Origin: Stigmatella aurantiaca DW4/3-1
GTDB lineage: Bacteria; Myxococcota; Myxococcia; Myxococcales; Myxococcaceae
Assembly (NCBI RefSeq): GCF_000165485.1
Contig: NC_014623.1
Coordinates: 9,380,893 to 9,444,892, forward strand
Reading direction: 5' to 3'
Length of the DNA stretch: 64,000 bases
In this document: piece after piece, positions 52,990 to 61,861 of the stretch
Layout of the letters: each line of letters opens with the position of its first letter
Numbering within the stretch: the first letter of the stretch is position 1
Position numbers and translations under genes: made by a program
Notes under the pieces: generated by a model
The model's input: the letters and a program-made list of their open reading frames with translations, nothing else
Databases searched by the model: none
What the model was told of the DNA's origin: nothing

Positions 52990-53001
52990 ACGAAATTTCG
53001 T
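52990..53001. promoter_or_regulatory. palindrome in divergent hydrolase/HxlR promoter
   Basis: Perfect 12-bp palindrome ACGAAATTTCGT between the divergent hydrolase gene and the HxlR regulator gene. It is AT-rich against its surroundings and well placed to be the operator for the regulator. Confidence 0.5.
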
Positions 53002-53029
53002 CAAACGCATATTTCGAGGACCAAGTCAT

Positions 53030-53398
53030 ATGGATGTACCCACGCCGCTCGACTCCCCTACCGATTGCCGTGGGGTCAGTGAGTTCCTCAGCCAGGTTGG
53101 GAACAGGTGGACGGTGCAGGTGGTGGTGGCGCTTCGCGAGCAGCCGAGGCGATTCAACGGCATCAAGCGCCACGTGGGGGGTATCTCGCAGCAGATGCTG
53201 ACACGGACGCTCAAGACGCTCGAACGCGACGGCATGGTCGAGCGCACGGTCCGTGCCAGCACGCCGCCGCAAGTGGAGTACGCGTTGACTGCGCTCGGGC
53301 AATCGCTGTCAGAGCCTGTCAGGAGGTTGGCGGAATGGGCGCTCGCGCATCGCACAACCATTCACGAAAACCGTCTGCGATACGACGCTCACCGCTGA
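53030..53398 (+). CDS. HxlR-family transcriptional regulator
   Basis: 122-aa winged-helix regulator. Start at 53030 (MDVPTPLDSPTDCRGVSEFL) has AGGA upstream at 53016-53019; starts at 52973 and 52931 would run through the palindrome. Signature of HxlR: NRWTVQVVVALREQPRRFNG, IKRHVGGISQQMLTRTLKTL and EYALTALGQSL. Cys13 could be a redox switch as in HypR/QorR-type members. Likely represses the divergent hydrolase gene. Confidence 0.93.
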   Translation: MDVPTPLDSPTDCRGVSEFLSQVGNRWTVQVVVALREQPRRFNGIKRHVGGISQQMLTRTLKTLERDGMVERTVRASTPPQVEYALTALGQSLSEPVRRLAEWALAHRTTIHENRLRYDAHR

Positions 53399-53458
53399 GC
53401 CCGTCGAGCAGGCCGGCCAAGTGTTAGGGATTCACTGGCGCTGCCGACCCGGGTTAAC

Positions 53459-54667
53459 CTACAGCCCTACTTGGAGCAGGAGGGCGAGCCGCGAGAAGGT
53501 GTCCGAGCCTTCCCGCAGCCGGGGATAGCGGTCCCAACTGAGCGCGGCTCCCACCGGGCCAAAGTGCAGGTCTACGAGCAACCGCAAACCCGGCCTGGCT
53601 TCGGGAAGCACCTGCACCGGTACGCCTACCCCGAGGCCGAGACTCGGGATGATGAGGATCTGCGGCGTTGCGTACTGTGTGAGCGGCGTGAGGACAAGCT
53701 GCTCGCGAAAGTCCGTCTCCACCGAGAGCGAGTGCAGGAAGGACTCGGGCGCGGCGAGCTGGTAGCCGAGCCGCGCCATGAAGCGGGAAGCGTCCCCGAG
53801 CCGAGCGCCCACGCCCAGCTGTACGCCGCCCGGAATCCACCACGGCTTGCGCTGCGTGAGCGCGATGTTGAACCACTCCGGCGCGTTCGCCCCATCGAGG
53901 CGCCGCTCCGCCACCACGTGCGCGCCCTTGCGCCGGACCTGCCAACCCGTCGCCTCCGGCAGCGTGCGCGCGGATGCGTCCGGGCTGCTACCCACTTCCC
54001 ACGCCGAGGGGATGCGCACCGTGACGTGGAGCTTGGGGCTGCCCGCCCACGTGCGGATGGGCCCCAGCAGGTAGTCGATGTCCCAGGACGTGGCCCGCCG
54101 CGTTTCGGAGGACAGCAGCACGTGGCGCACCTGCACCGCGGGCCACTCATACCCCGAGGGCAGGAAGCGCCGCTCGAGCAGCACCACGCCGCGCACCACC
54201 AACTCCCCTTCCCTCTCTGGCGGCAGCGTGAGGATAAAACCGAAACGCTCCACCGAGGTGCGCGCGAGCCGCCCGAGCGCCTCCTGGGGTGAGGGGGGGG
54301 CCTGTGCGGCATCGCCGGTGCCTGGGGTGGACTCGGGTGGGTCCATCTGTCCCTGAGCGACCGGGAGCGGCTCCCCGTCGAACGCCACGCTCACCTCGCG
54401 CACACGGATACCCAGAAAGGCTGCGTCGATCACCTCCGCCTCGGAGGTGCCATTGCGCAGCCGGTAGCGCGCCTCGAAGCGGCAGGCCTCCTCGCGCTCC
54501 GCCCCCGAGCAGTCGAAGGACAGCTCCTCGCCGAGCACCTCCGAGCGCGTGCGCGCGCTCCCCGGAGACAGGGTGAAAGCCGCCGGTGTGCGTGTGGATG
54601 CGGCCACATTGGCGGCGGCGGGCACGGCAACGAGGAGGCAGACGAAGGATGCGAGGCGAGCCGTCAT
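53459..54667 (-). CDS. secreted hypothetical protein with beta-rich C-terminus
   Basis: 402 aa, signal peptide MTARLASFVCLLVAVPAAAN (start 54667). One pair of Cys (FDCSGAEREEACRFEARYRL) in an N-terminal beta domain; the last 150 residues alternate polar and hydrophobic residues and end in QVGL with long beta strands (VQLGVGARLGDASRFMARLG, LLVDLHFGPVGAALSWDRYP), as in outer-membrane beta-barrel segments. I do not recognise a named family. Confidence 0.7.
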   Translation of the reverse strand: MTARLASFVCLLVAVPAAANVAASTRTPAAFTLSPGSARTRSEVLGEELSFDCSGAEREEACRFEARYRLRNGTSEAEVIDAAFLGIRVREVSVAFDGEPLPVAQGQMDPPESTPGTGDAAQAPPSPQEALGRLARTSVERFGFILTLPPEREGELVVRGVVLLERRFLPSGYEWPAVQVRHVLLSSETRRATSWDIDYLLGPIRTWAGSPKLHVTVRIPSAWEVGSSPDASARTLPEATGWQVRRKGAHVVAERRLDGANAPEWFNIALTQRKPWWIPGGVQLGVGARLGDASRFMARLGYQLAAPESFLHSLSVETDFREQLVLTPLTQYATPQILIIPSLGLGVGVPVQVLPEARPGLRLLVDLHFGPVGAALSWDRYPRLREGSDTFSRLALLLQVGL

Positions 54668-54770
54668 GTCCGCTATTGTCACTCAAGCCCGAGGTTGAGG
54701 ATCAGTCCCTCTTGGCCTGCACCCGCAGATCCTGCCTCGACGGTGCGCGCCAGCCGTGTGAACCCAGCGA

Positions 54771-56204
54771 CTACGGAGCGCCGCGCCGGCCCTCGGCGCG
54801 GCCGGCCTGGAGCCAGTGAATGAGGCCACCGCGGAAGTTGTTGGCGCCATAGACGGCGGCCACGTCCGGGTTGGCCGCCAGGTAGTACGCGGGGTCGAAC
54901 TCCGGGGAGCCGCGGCGGCCCTCGTGGAGGCCGGCGGTCAGGAAGTGCTCCATGGCGGCGCGGTAGTTGTTGCCGAAGGCGTTGCGCAGGTCTGGGTAGA
55001 TGGCGAGGTAATAGGGCGCGCTGAAGGCGACCGAACCCTGGCGGCCCTCGTTGATGCCGGACTGCATCCAGTGGCTGATGGCGACCGGGTAGTTGTTGCC
55101 GAAGGCGGCCTGGAGGTCGGGGTAACGGGCCAGGTAGTCGCGCACGTCGAAGGTGGGAGCCCCCATGCGGCCCTCGTTGCGGCCGGCGTCGATCCAGTGG
55201 CGGGACGCGGCGCCCTGGTCGCCTCCGAAGGCGGCGGAGAGATCGGAGTGGAGGGACAGGTAGAAGGACGCGTCGAACGTGCGCGAGTCGCGGAAGGTAC
55301 CATAGAGGGTGCGAATGCCATTGAGGTCATCCGGTTGCAGGTCGATCTTCCCGTTGTAATAGGCATACATCACCGCGCCCGAATCTGGGGAGTGGCCCAA
55401 ACCCAGCGAGTGCCCCAGCTCGTGCAGCGCGGTGCTGCGCAGGTCGTATTGGGTGCCGTTCACCGTCCAGCCATAGGCGTCGTTGAAGTGCACGTCGCCG
55501 GACAGCGAGGAGCAGGCGTAGGGGGCGGAGCATGCCGGGTAGAAGGCGTGCGCGAGCACGTTGGCGTCGAAGGGGTAGCCGTCACCGTGGTCGCCGTACT
55601 GCCACGACACGAAGAGGTCCACGTTCCCGCTGCCGACCTCGGTGAAGGCGACGGGCGCGGCGGCCTGCCAGCGCAGGAGCGCGCCGATGACGGCCGCGCG
55701 CGAGCTGCCCGCGTCCAGGTCCGGCGTGGAGTTGAGGAAGGCGAAGGTGAGGTTGGTCTGAGGCCAGCTGCTCACGGTGGTGAACGATTCGGGGCCGGAG
55801 CCCGCCGAGCGGGCGGTGAAGCCATACAGGTCCGGCGAGCTGCACCGCGAGCGGTGCATCAGCGCGCGCGTCGCCGCGTCCAGCTCCCCGGTGACGGGCA
55901 GGCCCTGCGCCTCCTGGAAGCGCTGGAGGCCGGCCTCCAGGGCGTCGTCGAAAACATCGGGCCGGGCGGGCTCGCGCGCCACGGCGGGGCGGAAGCCCGG
56001 GTACTCGCGGGCCAGCTCCGCGTTGGGGAAGTAGCCATGGGCCTGGAGGTGGCGGAAGGCCTCCTCCACCTGCGGCCCGCGCGAGCCCTTGCGCGCGACG
56101 GGGACGACGTCGGCCGCGGACGCCACCGCGCCGCCCAGGGTTCCCAGCAGGACGACGGATCGAAGAAGCGTGGGGATGGAACGCAACGTGTGCACCTTTC
56201 GCAT
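54771..56204 (-). CDS. secreted matrixin-type metalloprotease with C-terminal repeats
   Basis: 477-aa exported protease; start at 56204 (MRKVHTLRSIPTLLRSVVLL) has GGGAGG upstream. Domains: signal peptide; peptidoglycan-binding-like prodomain (KGSRGPQVEEAFRHLQAHGY, to VTGELDAATRALMHRSRC, where the Cys could be the latch); matrixin catalytic domain with HELGHSLGLGH and following VMYAYYNG (Met-turn); then four repeats of about 45-50 aa (YLARYPDLQAAFGNNYPVAI, HWMQSGINEGRQGS). The repeats resemble those in other bacterial surface proteins with unknown ligand. Extracellular proteolysis fits a predatory lifestyle. Confidence 0.92.
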   Translation of the reverse strand: MRKVHTLRSIPTLLRSVVLLGTLGGAVASAADVVPVARKGSRGPQVEEAFRHLQAHGYFPNAELAREYPGFRPAVAREPARPDVFDDALEAGLQRFQEAQGLPVTGELDAATRALMHRSRCSSPDLYGFTARSAGSGPESFTTVSSWPQTNLTFAFLNSTPDLDAGSSRAAVIGALLRWQAAAPVAFTEVGSGNVDLFVSWQYGDHGDGYPFDANVLAHAFYPACSAPYACSSLSGDVHFNDAYGWTVNGTQYDLRSTALHELGHSLGLGHSPDSGAVMYAYYNGKIDLQPDDLNGIRTLYGTFRDSRTFDASFYLSLHSDLSAAFGGDQGAASRHWIDAGRNEGRMGAPTFDVRDYLARYPDLQAAFGNNYPVAISHWMQSGINEGRQGSVAFSAPYYLAIYPDLRNAFGNNYRAAMEHFLTAGLHEGRRGSPEFDPAYYLAANPDVAAVYGANNFRGGLIHWLQAGRAEGRRGAP

Positions 56205-56327
56205 GGACCCTCCCGACACCGGGAAGGCGCGCCCGTTGTAGCGGGCGCGTCTGACAGACCCAAAGCCGTCAAATCCGTTAAATCGGTGACACACGAAAGC
56301 CGTCAATCGGCGGGAGCCGGGGGTTTT

Positions 56328-56711
56328 CTAGAAGTAATACCACCGGTAGGTGGTGCCTCCCGCGTTCGAGCACAGCAGGGCGTCGGGGCGGCCGTTGTTG
56401 CAGCAGGACAGCTGCTGGCCCGCGGTGGTGCAGATCTTGTTCGAGTACGCGCTGCACGCAGGCAGGTTGCCGCACCCGCAGGCGTAGAACGTGCCGCCGC
56501 ACGTCACGCCCTGGTTGTCGGTCGCTGAGCAGTTGGAACCCGTACAGGAGACGGACGTCCCGCCGGGGCAGGACGCGGTACAGGAGCTGAGCTGGGAGAC
56601 CGTGGCCGGCGCGTCGGTGTCGGGCGCGGTCTCGGGCTCGGTGACGGGCCCTCCACAGCCCAGGAGGGAGAGTCCGACGAAGACCAGCATCGTTGCCAAG
56701 GACCGCTTCAT
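56328..56711 (-). CDS. small Cys-rich lipoprotein
   Basis: 127 aa; start at 56711 gives MKRSLATMLVFVGLSLLGCG with lipobox Cys. Mature part is rich in Cys and Ser/Thr/Gly (SSCTASCPGGTSVSCTGSNC, YACGCGNLPACSAYSNKIC). It probably forms a compact disulfide-bonded surface protein. Function unknown. Confidence 0.7.
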   Translation of the reverse strand: MKRSLATMLVFVGLSLLGCGGPVTEPETAPDTDAPATVSQLSSCTASCPGGTSVSCTGSNCSATDNQGVTCGGTFYACGCGNLPACSAYSNKICTTAGQQLSCCNNGRPDALLCSNAGGTTYRWYYF

Positions 56712-56857
56712 GAGAAACCCCAAGGGCGCTGCGAGTGGAGCACCGACGCTACCACCGCTTAGGCCGGAGGCTTCACCACACCATGGGGTCCAGCAAGTGC
56801 TCCAGCGCCTTCGCGGGCTCCTCGCACAGGCCCGCGTGCACCAGGCCCGTCTGGAGC

Positions 56858-57178
56858 ATGATGCCGCTCGGATTGTGGTCCGACGAGCCGAAAGACATCG
56901 CGAGCGCTCGAAGAGTCTTCGAAGCGGAGATCCGGCCGAACATCCTCGAACTCGACGAAGTTATAGAGCGCGTGGAAGAGGCGATGGAGGACGCGCGCGA
57001 AGACGACGAAGACGAAGACGACGGCGAAGGTGTCTGCATCCAGTGTGGGGATGGCGATGACGACCGAAAATGGGCTCGGTACGGCGACGAGGACTGCGAA
57101 GACAATGACTGCCACGGCTGCGGAGACGCGTATCCGGCCACGATGCGGAAGCCTCTCTGCCGCGATTGCTACTGGTAG
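56858..57178 (+). CDS. acidic protein with C-terminal Cys-rich (zinc-ribbon-like) motif
   Basis: About 106 aa from ATG 56858 (MMPLGLWSDEPKDIASARRV). A helix (ELDEVIERVEEAMEDAREDD) leads into a run of Asp/Glu and then CIQCGDGDDD, CEDNDCHGCGD and KPLCRDCYW, four CxxC-type pairs typical of small zinc-binding domains. The start is uncertain since the frame is open upstream. No partner gene. A hairpin follows, shared with the convergent gene. Confidence 0.55.
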   Translation: MMPLGLWSDEPKDIASARRVFEAEIRPNILELDEVIERVEEAMEDAREDDEDEDDGEGVCIQCGDGDDDRKWARYGDEDCEDNDCHGCGDAYPATMRKPLCRDCYW

Positions 57179-57213
57179 ACAGGGAGTCTCGCGCCGCACC
57201 GCTCGCCTCCCAG

Positions 57214-57248
57214 GGTGACCGGAGCCGCACCCGCGCGGTCCGGTCACC
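57214..57248. terminator. bidirectional terminator-like hairpin
   Basis: GGTGACCGGA at 57214-57223 pairs perfectly with TCCGGTCACC at 57239-57248 (10 bp, 15-nt loop), between two convergent genes. Confidence 0.6.
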
Positions 57249-57254
57249 GGAGCA

Positions 57255-57680
57255 TCACTGGATCGACAGCGCCCAGCCGTAGCTGCCGTTCGACCCGAGG
57301 GAGATCAGGGTCGCCTTGCAGACAGCGGAGCCCTTCTTGCTGGTCCCCGTGCCTTTCGGCGTCCAGTACCCGGAGGTCCCCAGGAGAGGGTTGGGCGGAG
57401 TGTAAATGCTGCTCAGGTTGAAGCCACAGGTCTTGGTGCCGTTGGTGTAATCGAACGCCACGGCGGTGTTGTTGCCACAGTCGGTCTGGTGCACCGGCGA
57501 GATGCCGTTGGCCGCAACCGAAGAGAGGGCCGGAATGACCGACGAGCACGCGTTGGGGAAGGTGCTCGTGATGGTGGACGTGGTCTTGTTTTCGATGGTG
57601 AAGGTCAGGGTGGCCGCTTGCGCGGAACCCACGCCCAGGACCGCCACGGACAGCGACGCCAGCAGGGAAGAGGTCTTCAT
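57255..57680 (-). CDS. small secreted protein of unknown function
   Basis: 141 aa; ATG at 57680 with GGGAG upstream. Signal peptide MKTSSLLASLSVAVLGVGSA ends at AQA. The mature part is beta-rich, Asn/Thr-rich and has four Cys (FPNACSSVIPALSSVAANGI; GTKTCGFNLSS). Likely a small extracellular domain. Not recognised. Confidence 0.65.
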   Translation of the reverse strand: MKTSSLLASLSVAVLGVGSAQAATLTFTIENKTTSTITSTFPNACSSVIPALSSVAANGISPVHQTDCGNNTAVAFDYTNGTKTCGFNLSSIYTPPNPLLGTSGYWTPKGTGTSKKGSAVCKATLISLGSNGSYGWALSIQ

Positions 57681-57972
57681 CAATAGACTCCCAAAATGAG
57701 GGGACTCGGTTTTGCTGCGCGAGGACTTAAGCGACCCGCCTCATTCTGTCCAGAAACCAACTCTCATTGAGAGTGTAACTGATCGACGATGCGCGCCCAT
57801 GTGTTTTGCCAACCGGCTTCCACACCTTGCCTCTTCAGGCCCTGAGCGAATGAGCTGCCCACCTGCCTGCTGTGTCTGGCTTGCCTACTGGGCAAGGAAG
57901 CAGGGGGTTGGCATTTCGAGGAACAAATCAACTCCAGTAAAGTGGCTGGCCAATAGAAGCGGAGGTTGATGA

Positions 57973-58551
57973 ATGAGCAGCGTTGGTGGTTCGACGGACA
58001 GGGGCAGTGGTGCTGGGCGTGCGAATGACTGCGCTCGTGCGGAAAAGGCCGCGCAGTCCGCAGACAAAACCGTGGCATGTCAGGTGGAAGAGGTGACTGC
58101 CCAAGCGGCTGGACCGGCGAAGCAGGCGCAGCAGGGCTTCTCCCTCGGTGACCTCTTCGAGCACAAGCCTGGCCAGCGAGAGCGAGCCTTGAATGTCACC
58201 ATGGAGGCGCCTCCAGGCTCTGTAGGTGCGGCCATCAACTCACCGCTCGCAATCGCCACTTTGGCGGTTGGTGGTGTTTGTGCAGGGAACGCGGGTGATT
58301 TTTATGAGAGCCAGCGGCCTTTACTGAATAGTCCCGCCACCCCGGAGAACATCGATACTTTCGCGCGGTTGGAGACCGCGAACTTCGCGGCGCAGGAGGA
58401 TTGTTCCCGGAATGTGGGAGGACTGCTGAGCGCTCAGGACCGAGCAGCCATCATCCAAAAGAGCGCCGAGATCAATCAGCACCAGGGAGATTGGATCCGC
58501 CAAACCATTAATTTTGTGGCCGATCCCTTCCGCTCCATTTTTAAGTTCTAG
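57973..58551 (+). CDS. hypothetical protein (192 aa)
   Basis: Start at 57973 follows GGAGG at 57961-57965. Ala/Gln/Glu-rich N-terminus (ARAEKAAQSADKTVACQVEE), one hydrophobic stretch (NSPLAIATLAVGGVCAG) and a charged C-terminal helix (RAAIIQKSAEINQHQGDWIR). No signal peptide is evident. GC at third positions is lower than in neighbours. Not recognised. Confidence 0.55.
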   Translation: MSSVGGSTDRGSGAGRANDCARAEKAAQSADKTVACQVEEVTAQAAGPAKQAQQGFSLGDLFEHKPGQRERALNVTMEAPPGSVGAAINSPLAIATLAVGGVCAGNAGDFYESQRPLLNSPATPENIDTFARLETANFAAQEDCSRNVGGLLSAQDRAAIIQKSAEINQHQGDWIRQTINFVADPFRSIFKF

Positions 58552-58716
58552 CAGGCCGCTGAACAACAAGAGCAAGAGCAGCTTCTTTCTATCGAGGAAG
58601 CTACGCGGATCTCGTCCTGGAGTGCCGACCTTCTCATACCACTCCAGCGCACGGCGGACGCTACCCTTCACCTCATCCCCGCGTGCGTAACACACTCTCA
58701 GATTGCAGTATCCGCG
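58552..58716 (-). other. intron 3' flank with coding-like remnant
   Basis: The minus strand reads DEVKGSVRRALEWYEKVGTP and GRDPRSFLDRKKLLLLLLFS, a coding-like stretch with no start and no recognised family, ending at the 3' border of the group II intron. It may be the gene the intron entered. Confidence 0.3.
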
Positions 58717-60633
58717 GTCGCGGTAGGGACGGCCCTTACCGGGCCGCCCCCCGCACAGATCCCAGCGAGCGCTGCTAACGCACTGGGCTCTTGCCTTGGG
58801 TCCTGACGCGGAAGCGCTCGATGGGCCAGGGATGCAGAATCCGGGGCATTGGGAGCCAGCGTCCGGACAGCTCGCGCATTCTCTCCCAGGTCATCCGGTC
58901 TCGCTGGCTGCGGCGGCGCAGGGCATACAGCCAGTGCCGCGTCACCTGCGTCCGGAACGCCTGGAGGGTATGCACGTTGCTCGGCACTGCATGGTAGGCG
59001 AAGTAGCCCCTCACCAAGCTGCCGAGCCACTGTCCTTGGGCTGGAAGAGGTTGATGTCGGCGTCGCTGCAGCTCGGTCTTCACCTCGCGCAGCTTGTCCC
59101 GCATCCGTTGACGCATCGTTCGGCGCTTCAGCAGAAATCTCCCCGTCCGGGTCCTCGCGCAGATGTGCGTGAAGCCCAGGAAGTTGAAGGTCTCCGGCCG
59201 TCCCTGGTCGCGTTCCCGACGACGCTCGGCCGCATAGAGCCCGAACTCGATGAGTCGCGTCTTCTCAGGGTGCAACTCCAGCGCGAAGCTACGCAGCCTT
59301 TCGCGCAGCTCGCGCCAGAAACGTTCAGCGTCCGAGCGATGCTGGAATCCCACGACGAAGTCGTCGGCGTACCGCACGATGATGACTTCTCCGCGTGCGA
59401 CACGCTTCCTCCATCGTTGGCTCCACAGGTCGAAGACGTAGTGCAGGTAGAGGTTCGCCAGCAGGGGCGACACGGTCGCGCCCTGTGGTGTCCCTTCCTT
59501 GCTCTGCGTCCACTTCCCGTCCTCCATGACTCCTGCCGCCAGCCACTTCTGCACCAGCCGCAAGAGCCTCGTGTCCTCGATTCGGTGCTCGAGAAACTTC
59601 TGCATCCATCCGTGGTCGATGGCATCGAAGAATCCCCGGATGTCTGCGTCGAGCACCCAGTTCACCTTCTTCAGGTAGATGCCGGCCGAGAGTGCATCCA
59701 GCGCCTGATGCTGACTGCGTCCCGGTCGGAACCCATACGAGAAGCCAAGAAAGTCCGTCTCGTAGACAGCGTTGAGCACCTCGACGACGGCCCTCTGGAC
59801 GAGTTTGTCCTCCAGAGCAGCAATGCCGAGCGGTCGCTGCCGCCCGTCCGCCTTCGGGATGTACGCCCTGCGTGAGGGTCTTGCCCGGTACGCTCCTCTG
59901 TGCAGCCGCGTGTGCAAATCCCGAACGTTGGCTTCGAGATTGCCCGCGTACTGCTCCCACGTCACACCATCGACACCCGGGGCCGCACTTCGGCTCAGGG
60001 CATGGAAAGCGGCAGACAGCCGCTCGACGGTGACGTGGTGCATAAGCGTGGTGAACTTCGCCTTCCTGTCCCTTCTGGCTACTTCACGTACACGTTCCAG
60101 CGCACTGGGCGCGCCATGAACCCGGCTCTGCGTCCGGGGCCCGTTTTGCTGGTCCGTGTTGCCCTTGGCCAGGCCCCTTCCCTCCGCCGCCTCCGCCGCC
60201 GGTTGCCCGGCCTTGTTCGGCGACTTCGTCGGTACTACGGGCCTGTCCGACTTCCCTCGCCCGTGCATCACCGATGTACGGCCATCGGCCTTTCCGGTGC
60301 GGCCCGCAACGCCATCCGCTGCGAGCAGTCGAGGGACCTCCCGGTTCTCGCGCATGGAGCTTCCGGGCGTGCATGGGGTCTCCGACCGCGCAGGGCCGAG
60401 CCAGGGACTCGCAGTAGCGTCCCTGTCCGTGTTGCCTTCCGCGTCACTTAACCGCGTCGGCGCCCTGGACTGGCTGATTTCGCGGCTCAATACCCAGCCC
60501 GCTCGTACCCCTGTCAACGCTTCACCCTCACCCTCACAGGTGGTGGCGCATGACTCGGGGCCATCGTGGGTTGCTGGCCCTTCGATGTGAGGCTCTTTCA
60601 TCCTCCACTCCATGCCGGTTTATCCCGGCGCAC
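58717..60633 (-). mobile_element. group II intron
   Basis: 5' end GTGCGCCGGG at 60633 going down (GUGYG rule) and 3' end CTACCGCGAC at 58726-58717. Just 5' of the 3' end is a domain V-like hairpin (GAGCCCAGTGCGTTAG... GCTGGGATCT) and a domain VI-like hairpin (GGGCGGCCCGGTAAGG..). The reverse transcriptase gene lies in between, as in domain IV. All parts of a mobile intron appear present. Confidence 0.8.
58775..60613 (-). CDS. ltrA: group II intron reverse transcriptase/maturase
   Basis: Up to 612 aa. RT domain from about residue 190: SRSAAPGVDGVTWEQY, IPKADGRQRPLGIAALEDKL, FSYGFRPGRSQHQALDAL, DADIRGFFDAIDH, GTPQGATVSPLLANLYLHY and the active site IIVRYADDFVVGF. Maturase (GIIM) domain at the end: GYFAYHAVPSNVHTLQAF. 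No HNH endonuclease follows, so it is an En-lacking intron protein. The first 150-160 residues overlap intron RNA structure; translation may really begin nearer MHGRGKSDRP. It splices its own intron and retro-homes it. Confidence 0.93.
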   Translation of the reverse strand: MEWRMKEPHIEGPATHDGPESCATTCEGEGEALTGVRAGWVLSREISQSRAPTRLSDAEGNTDRDATASPWLGPARSETPCTPGSSMRENREVPRLLAADGVAGRTGKADGRTSVMHGRGKSDRPVVPTKSPNKAGQPAAEAAEGRGLAKGNTDQQNGPRTQSRVHGAPSALERVREVARRDRKAKFTTLMHHVTVERLSAAFHALSRSAAPGVDGVTWEQYAGNLEANVRDLHTRLHRGAYRARPSRRAYIPKADGRQRPLGIAALEDKLVQRAVVEVLNAVYETDFLGFSYGFRPGRSQHQALDALSAGIYLKKVNWVLDADIRGFFDAIDHGWMQKFLEHRIEDTRLLRLVQKWLAAGVMEDGKWTQSKEGTPQGATVSPLLANLYLHYVFDLWSQRWRKRVARGEVIIVRYADDFVVGFQHRSDAERFWRELRERLRSFALELHPEKTRLIEFGLYAAERRRERDQGRPETFNFLGFTHICARTRTGRFLLKRRTMRQRMRDKLREVKTELQRRRHQPLPAQGQWLGSLVRGYFAYHAVPSNVHTLQAFRTQVTRHWLYALRRRSQRDRMTWERMRELSGRWLPMPRILHPWPIERFRVRTQGKSPVR

Positions 60634-60712
60634 TAACTGTTCGCCGTGCCCCATCGTGACGGGGTCCAGCCTCTCGTGAGACCTCCATTGGCCACACGCC
60701 AGGAGGTGGTCC

Positions 60713-60870
60713 ATGGAGAAGGAGTTGGAGCAGTTCCGTCAGGAGGCGCAGCGGTTGAAGGCAGGGCGACGAAGTGGCTCGTTGCCATTCCCGAGGCACT
60801 GCGCGCGTTCGCGGTGCGCGACGCAGAGCACACCCTGGAGGCAGGCGGGACGACGTTCGCGCCGGAAAAC
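60713..60870 (+). pseudogene. transposase OrfA-like fragment
   Basis: Begins MEKELEQFRQEAQRLKAGRR and shifts frame to a stretch like PEALRAFAVRDAEHTLEAGG, which resembles the helix-turn-helix OrfA of IS66/IS3-type elements. About 80 bp outside the intron's 5' end, so the intron appears to have entered IS debris. Confidence 0.4.
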
Positions 60871-60873
60871 GCC

Positions 60874-61482
60874 TCAGTGCGTCCGCTGCGCCAGCCACAC
60901 GCAATGGCCGGCACAGTCCGGATCGTCGAAGACCCGCTTGACGACCGAGAATCCGTTGTCCGCTAGCCGTCGCGCGTATTCCTCCGGCGCGAGGCTGGCG
61001 TGGTACAGCGTTTCACCGTGATAGTCGCCATAGGCTTCGCCGTGTTCCGCGCCGCTGGTGAACATCAGTATCGCGCCGGGCAGGGCATGGTCGCGGAAGA
61101 CCGGAAACATCGCTCGCTGCGCGTCGTGACCGAGGTGGAAGAAGCTGTCCCAGGCGAGCACGCCGTGGAATTGTCGCGAGAGGGCCAAGGTGCGCATGTC
61201 CGCGACCCGCCAATCCCCATCGAGCAGGGTGGCGCGGCAATGTGCAATGAGCCGCGGCGAGGTGTCGATGCCTGTCACGGCGCGACCCCGCGACAGCAAG
61301 TAGCGACCGATCGGAGTGCCCGCGCCGCAGCCCAGATCGAGGACGCTGCCGCCCGGCGGGATGTGGGTCAGGAATCTGTCAAGCCAAGGACGTTCGTTCC
61401 ACGGCACGTTCGGACGGTCCGCGATGTAGCGCTCCGCGAGACGGTCGTATAGCTCGCGGATCAGGGATTCGTAGAAAGACAC
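60874..61482 (-). CDS. class I SAM-dependent methyltransferase
   Basis: 202 aa. Motif I VLDLGCGAGTPIG (about residues 47-59), then GRAVTGIDTSPRLIAHCRAT, GDWRVADMRTLAL and GVLAWDSFFHLG. No signal or extra domain, so a small-molecule methyltransferase is likely. Substrate unknown. It is flanked on both sides by transposase scraps and may be cargo. Intact. Confidence 0.9.
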   Translation of the reverse strand: MSFYESLIRELYDRLAERYIADRPNVPWNERPWLDRFLTHIPPGGSVLDLGCGAGTPIGRYLLSRGRAVTGIDTSPRLIAHCRATLLDGDWRVADMRTLALSRQFHGVLAWDSFFHLGHDAQRAMFPVFRDHALPGAILMFTSGAEHGEAYGDYHGETLYHASLAPEEYARRLADNGFSVVKRVFDDPDCAGHCVWLAQRTH

Positions 61483-61499
61483 GCGCTGCTCCGGTGCGG

Positions 61500-61850
61500 T
61501 GGGACGCGCAGCGTATCACGGCGGTACGCGGGGACTTTTGCCTTGCAAAGGTCCGGCTGCTCTAACCCAGGGCTCGTTTGAAGCGATCTTCGGCGAGCCG
61601 TCTCCAACACCATGTCTCGCTGCTGGCGCTCGACGTGGTTATTGTCCAGCGGCACCAGCGGAAGGCGCTGCCAGGCACGGCCCGCTGAGACAGGGCCCAC
61701 GGCTGGATGCGCTCCACCAGGGGCGCGGACTGCTGCTGGCGCATGACCAGTTCCTGCTTTGGCACCGGCCCCCAGCCTCTGCCCCACGTAGCACACCGCG
61801 AACGCTCTGAGCGCCTCATCGGCTCCTCTGCATCGCGGAAGGTTTTTGTG
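61500..61850 (-). pseudogene. IS66 transposase C-terminal fragment
   Basis: Pieces QQQSAPLVERIQPWALSQRA and LVPLDNNHVERQQRDMVLET match the IS66 TnpC end (usual ... PLDNNHVERQQRDMVLGRKN). Several frame changes. Confidence 0.6.
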
Positions 61851-61861
61851 GACCCCACGGG

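Noticed and set aside
56759-57247. Minus-strand open frame with hydrophobic stretches
   Set aside because: It is antisense to the acidic Cys-rich gene; the runs of Val/Phe come from reading GAC/GAA codons backwards.
58775-60613. Retron or diversity-generating retroelement
   Set aside because: The RT has a maturase domain and intron boundaries and domain V are present; no msr/msd or template/variable repeat pair was found.
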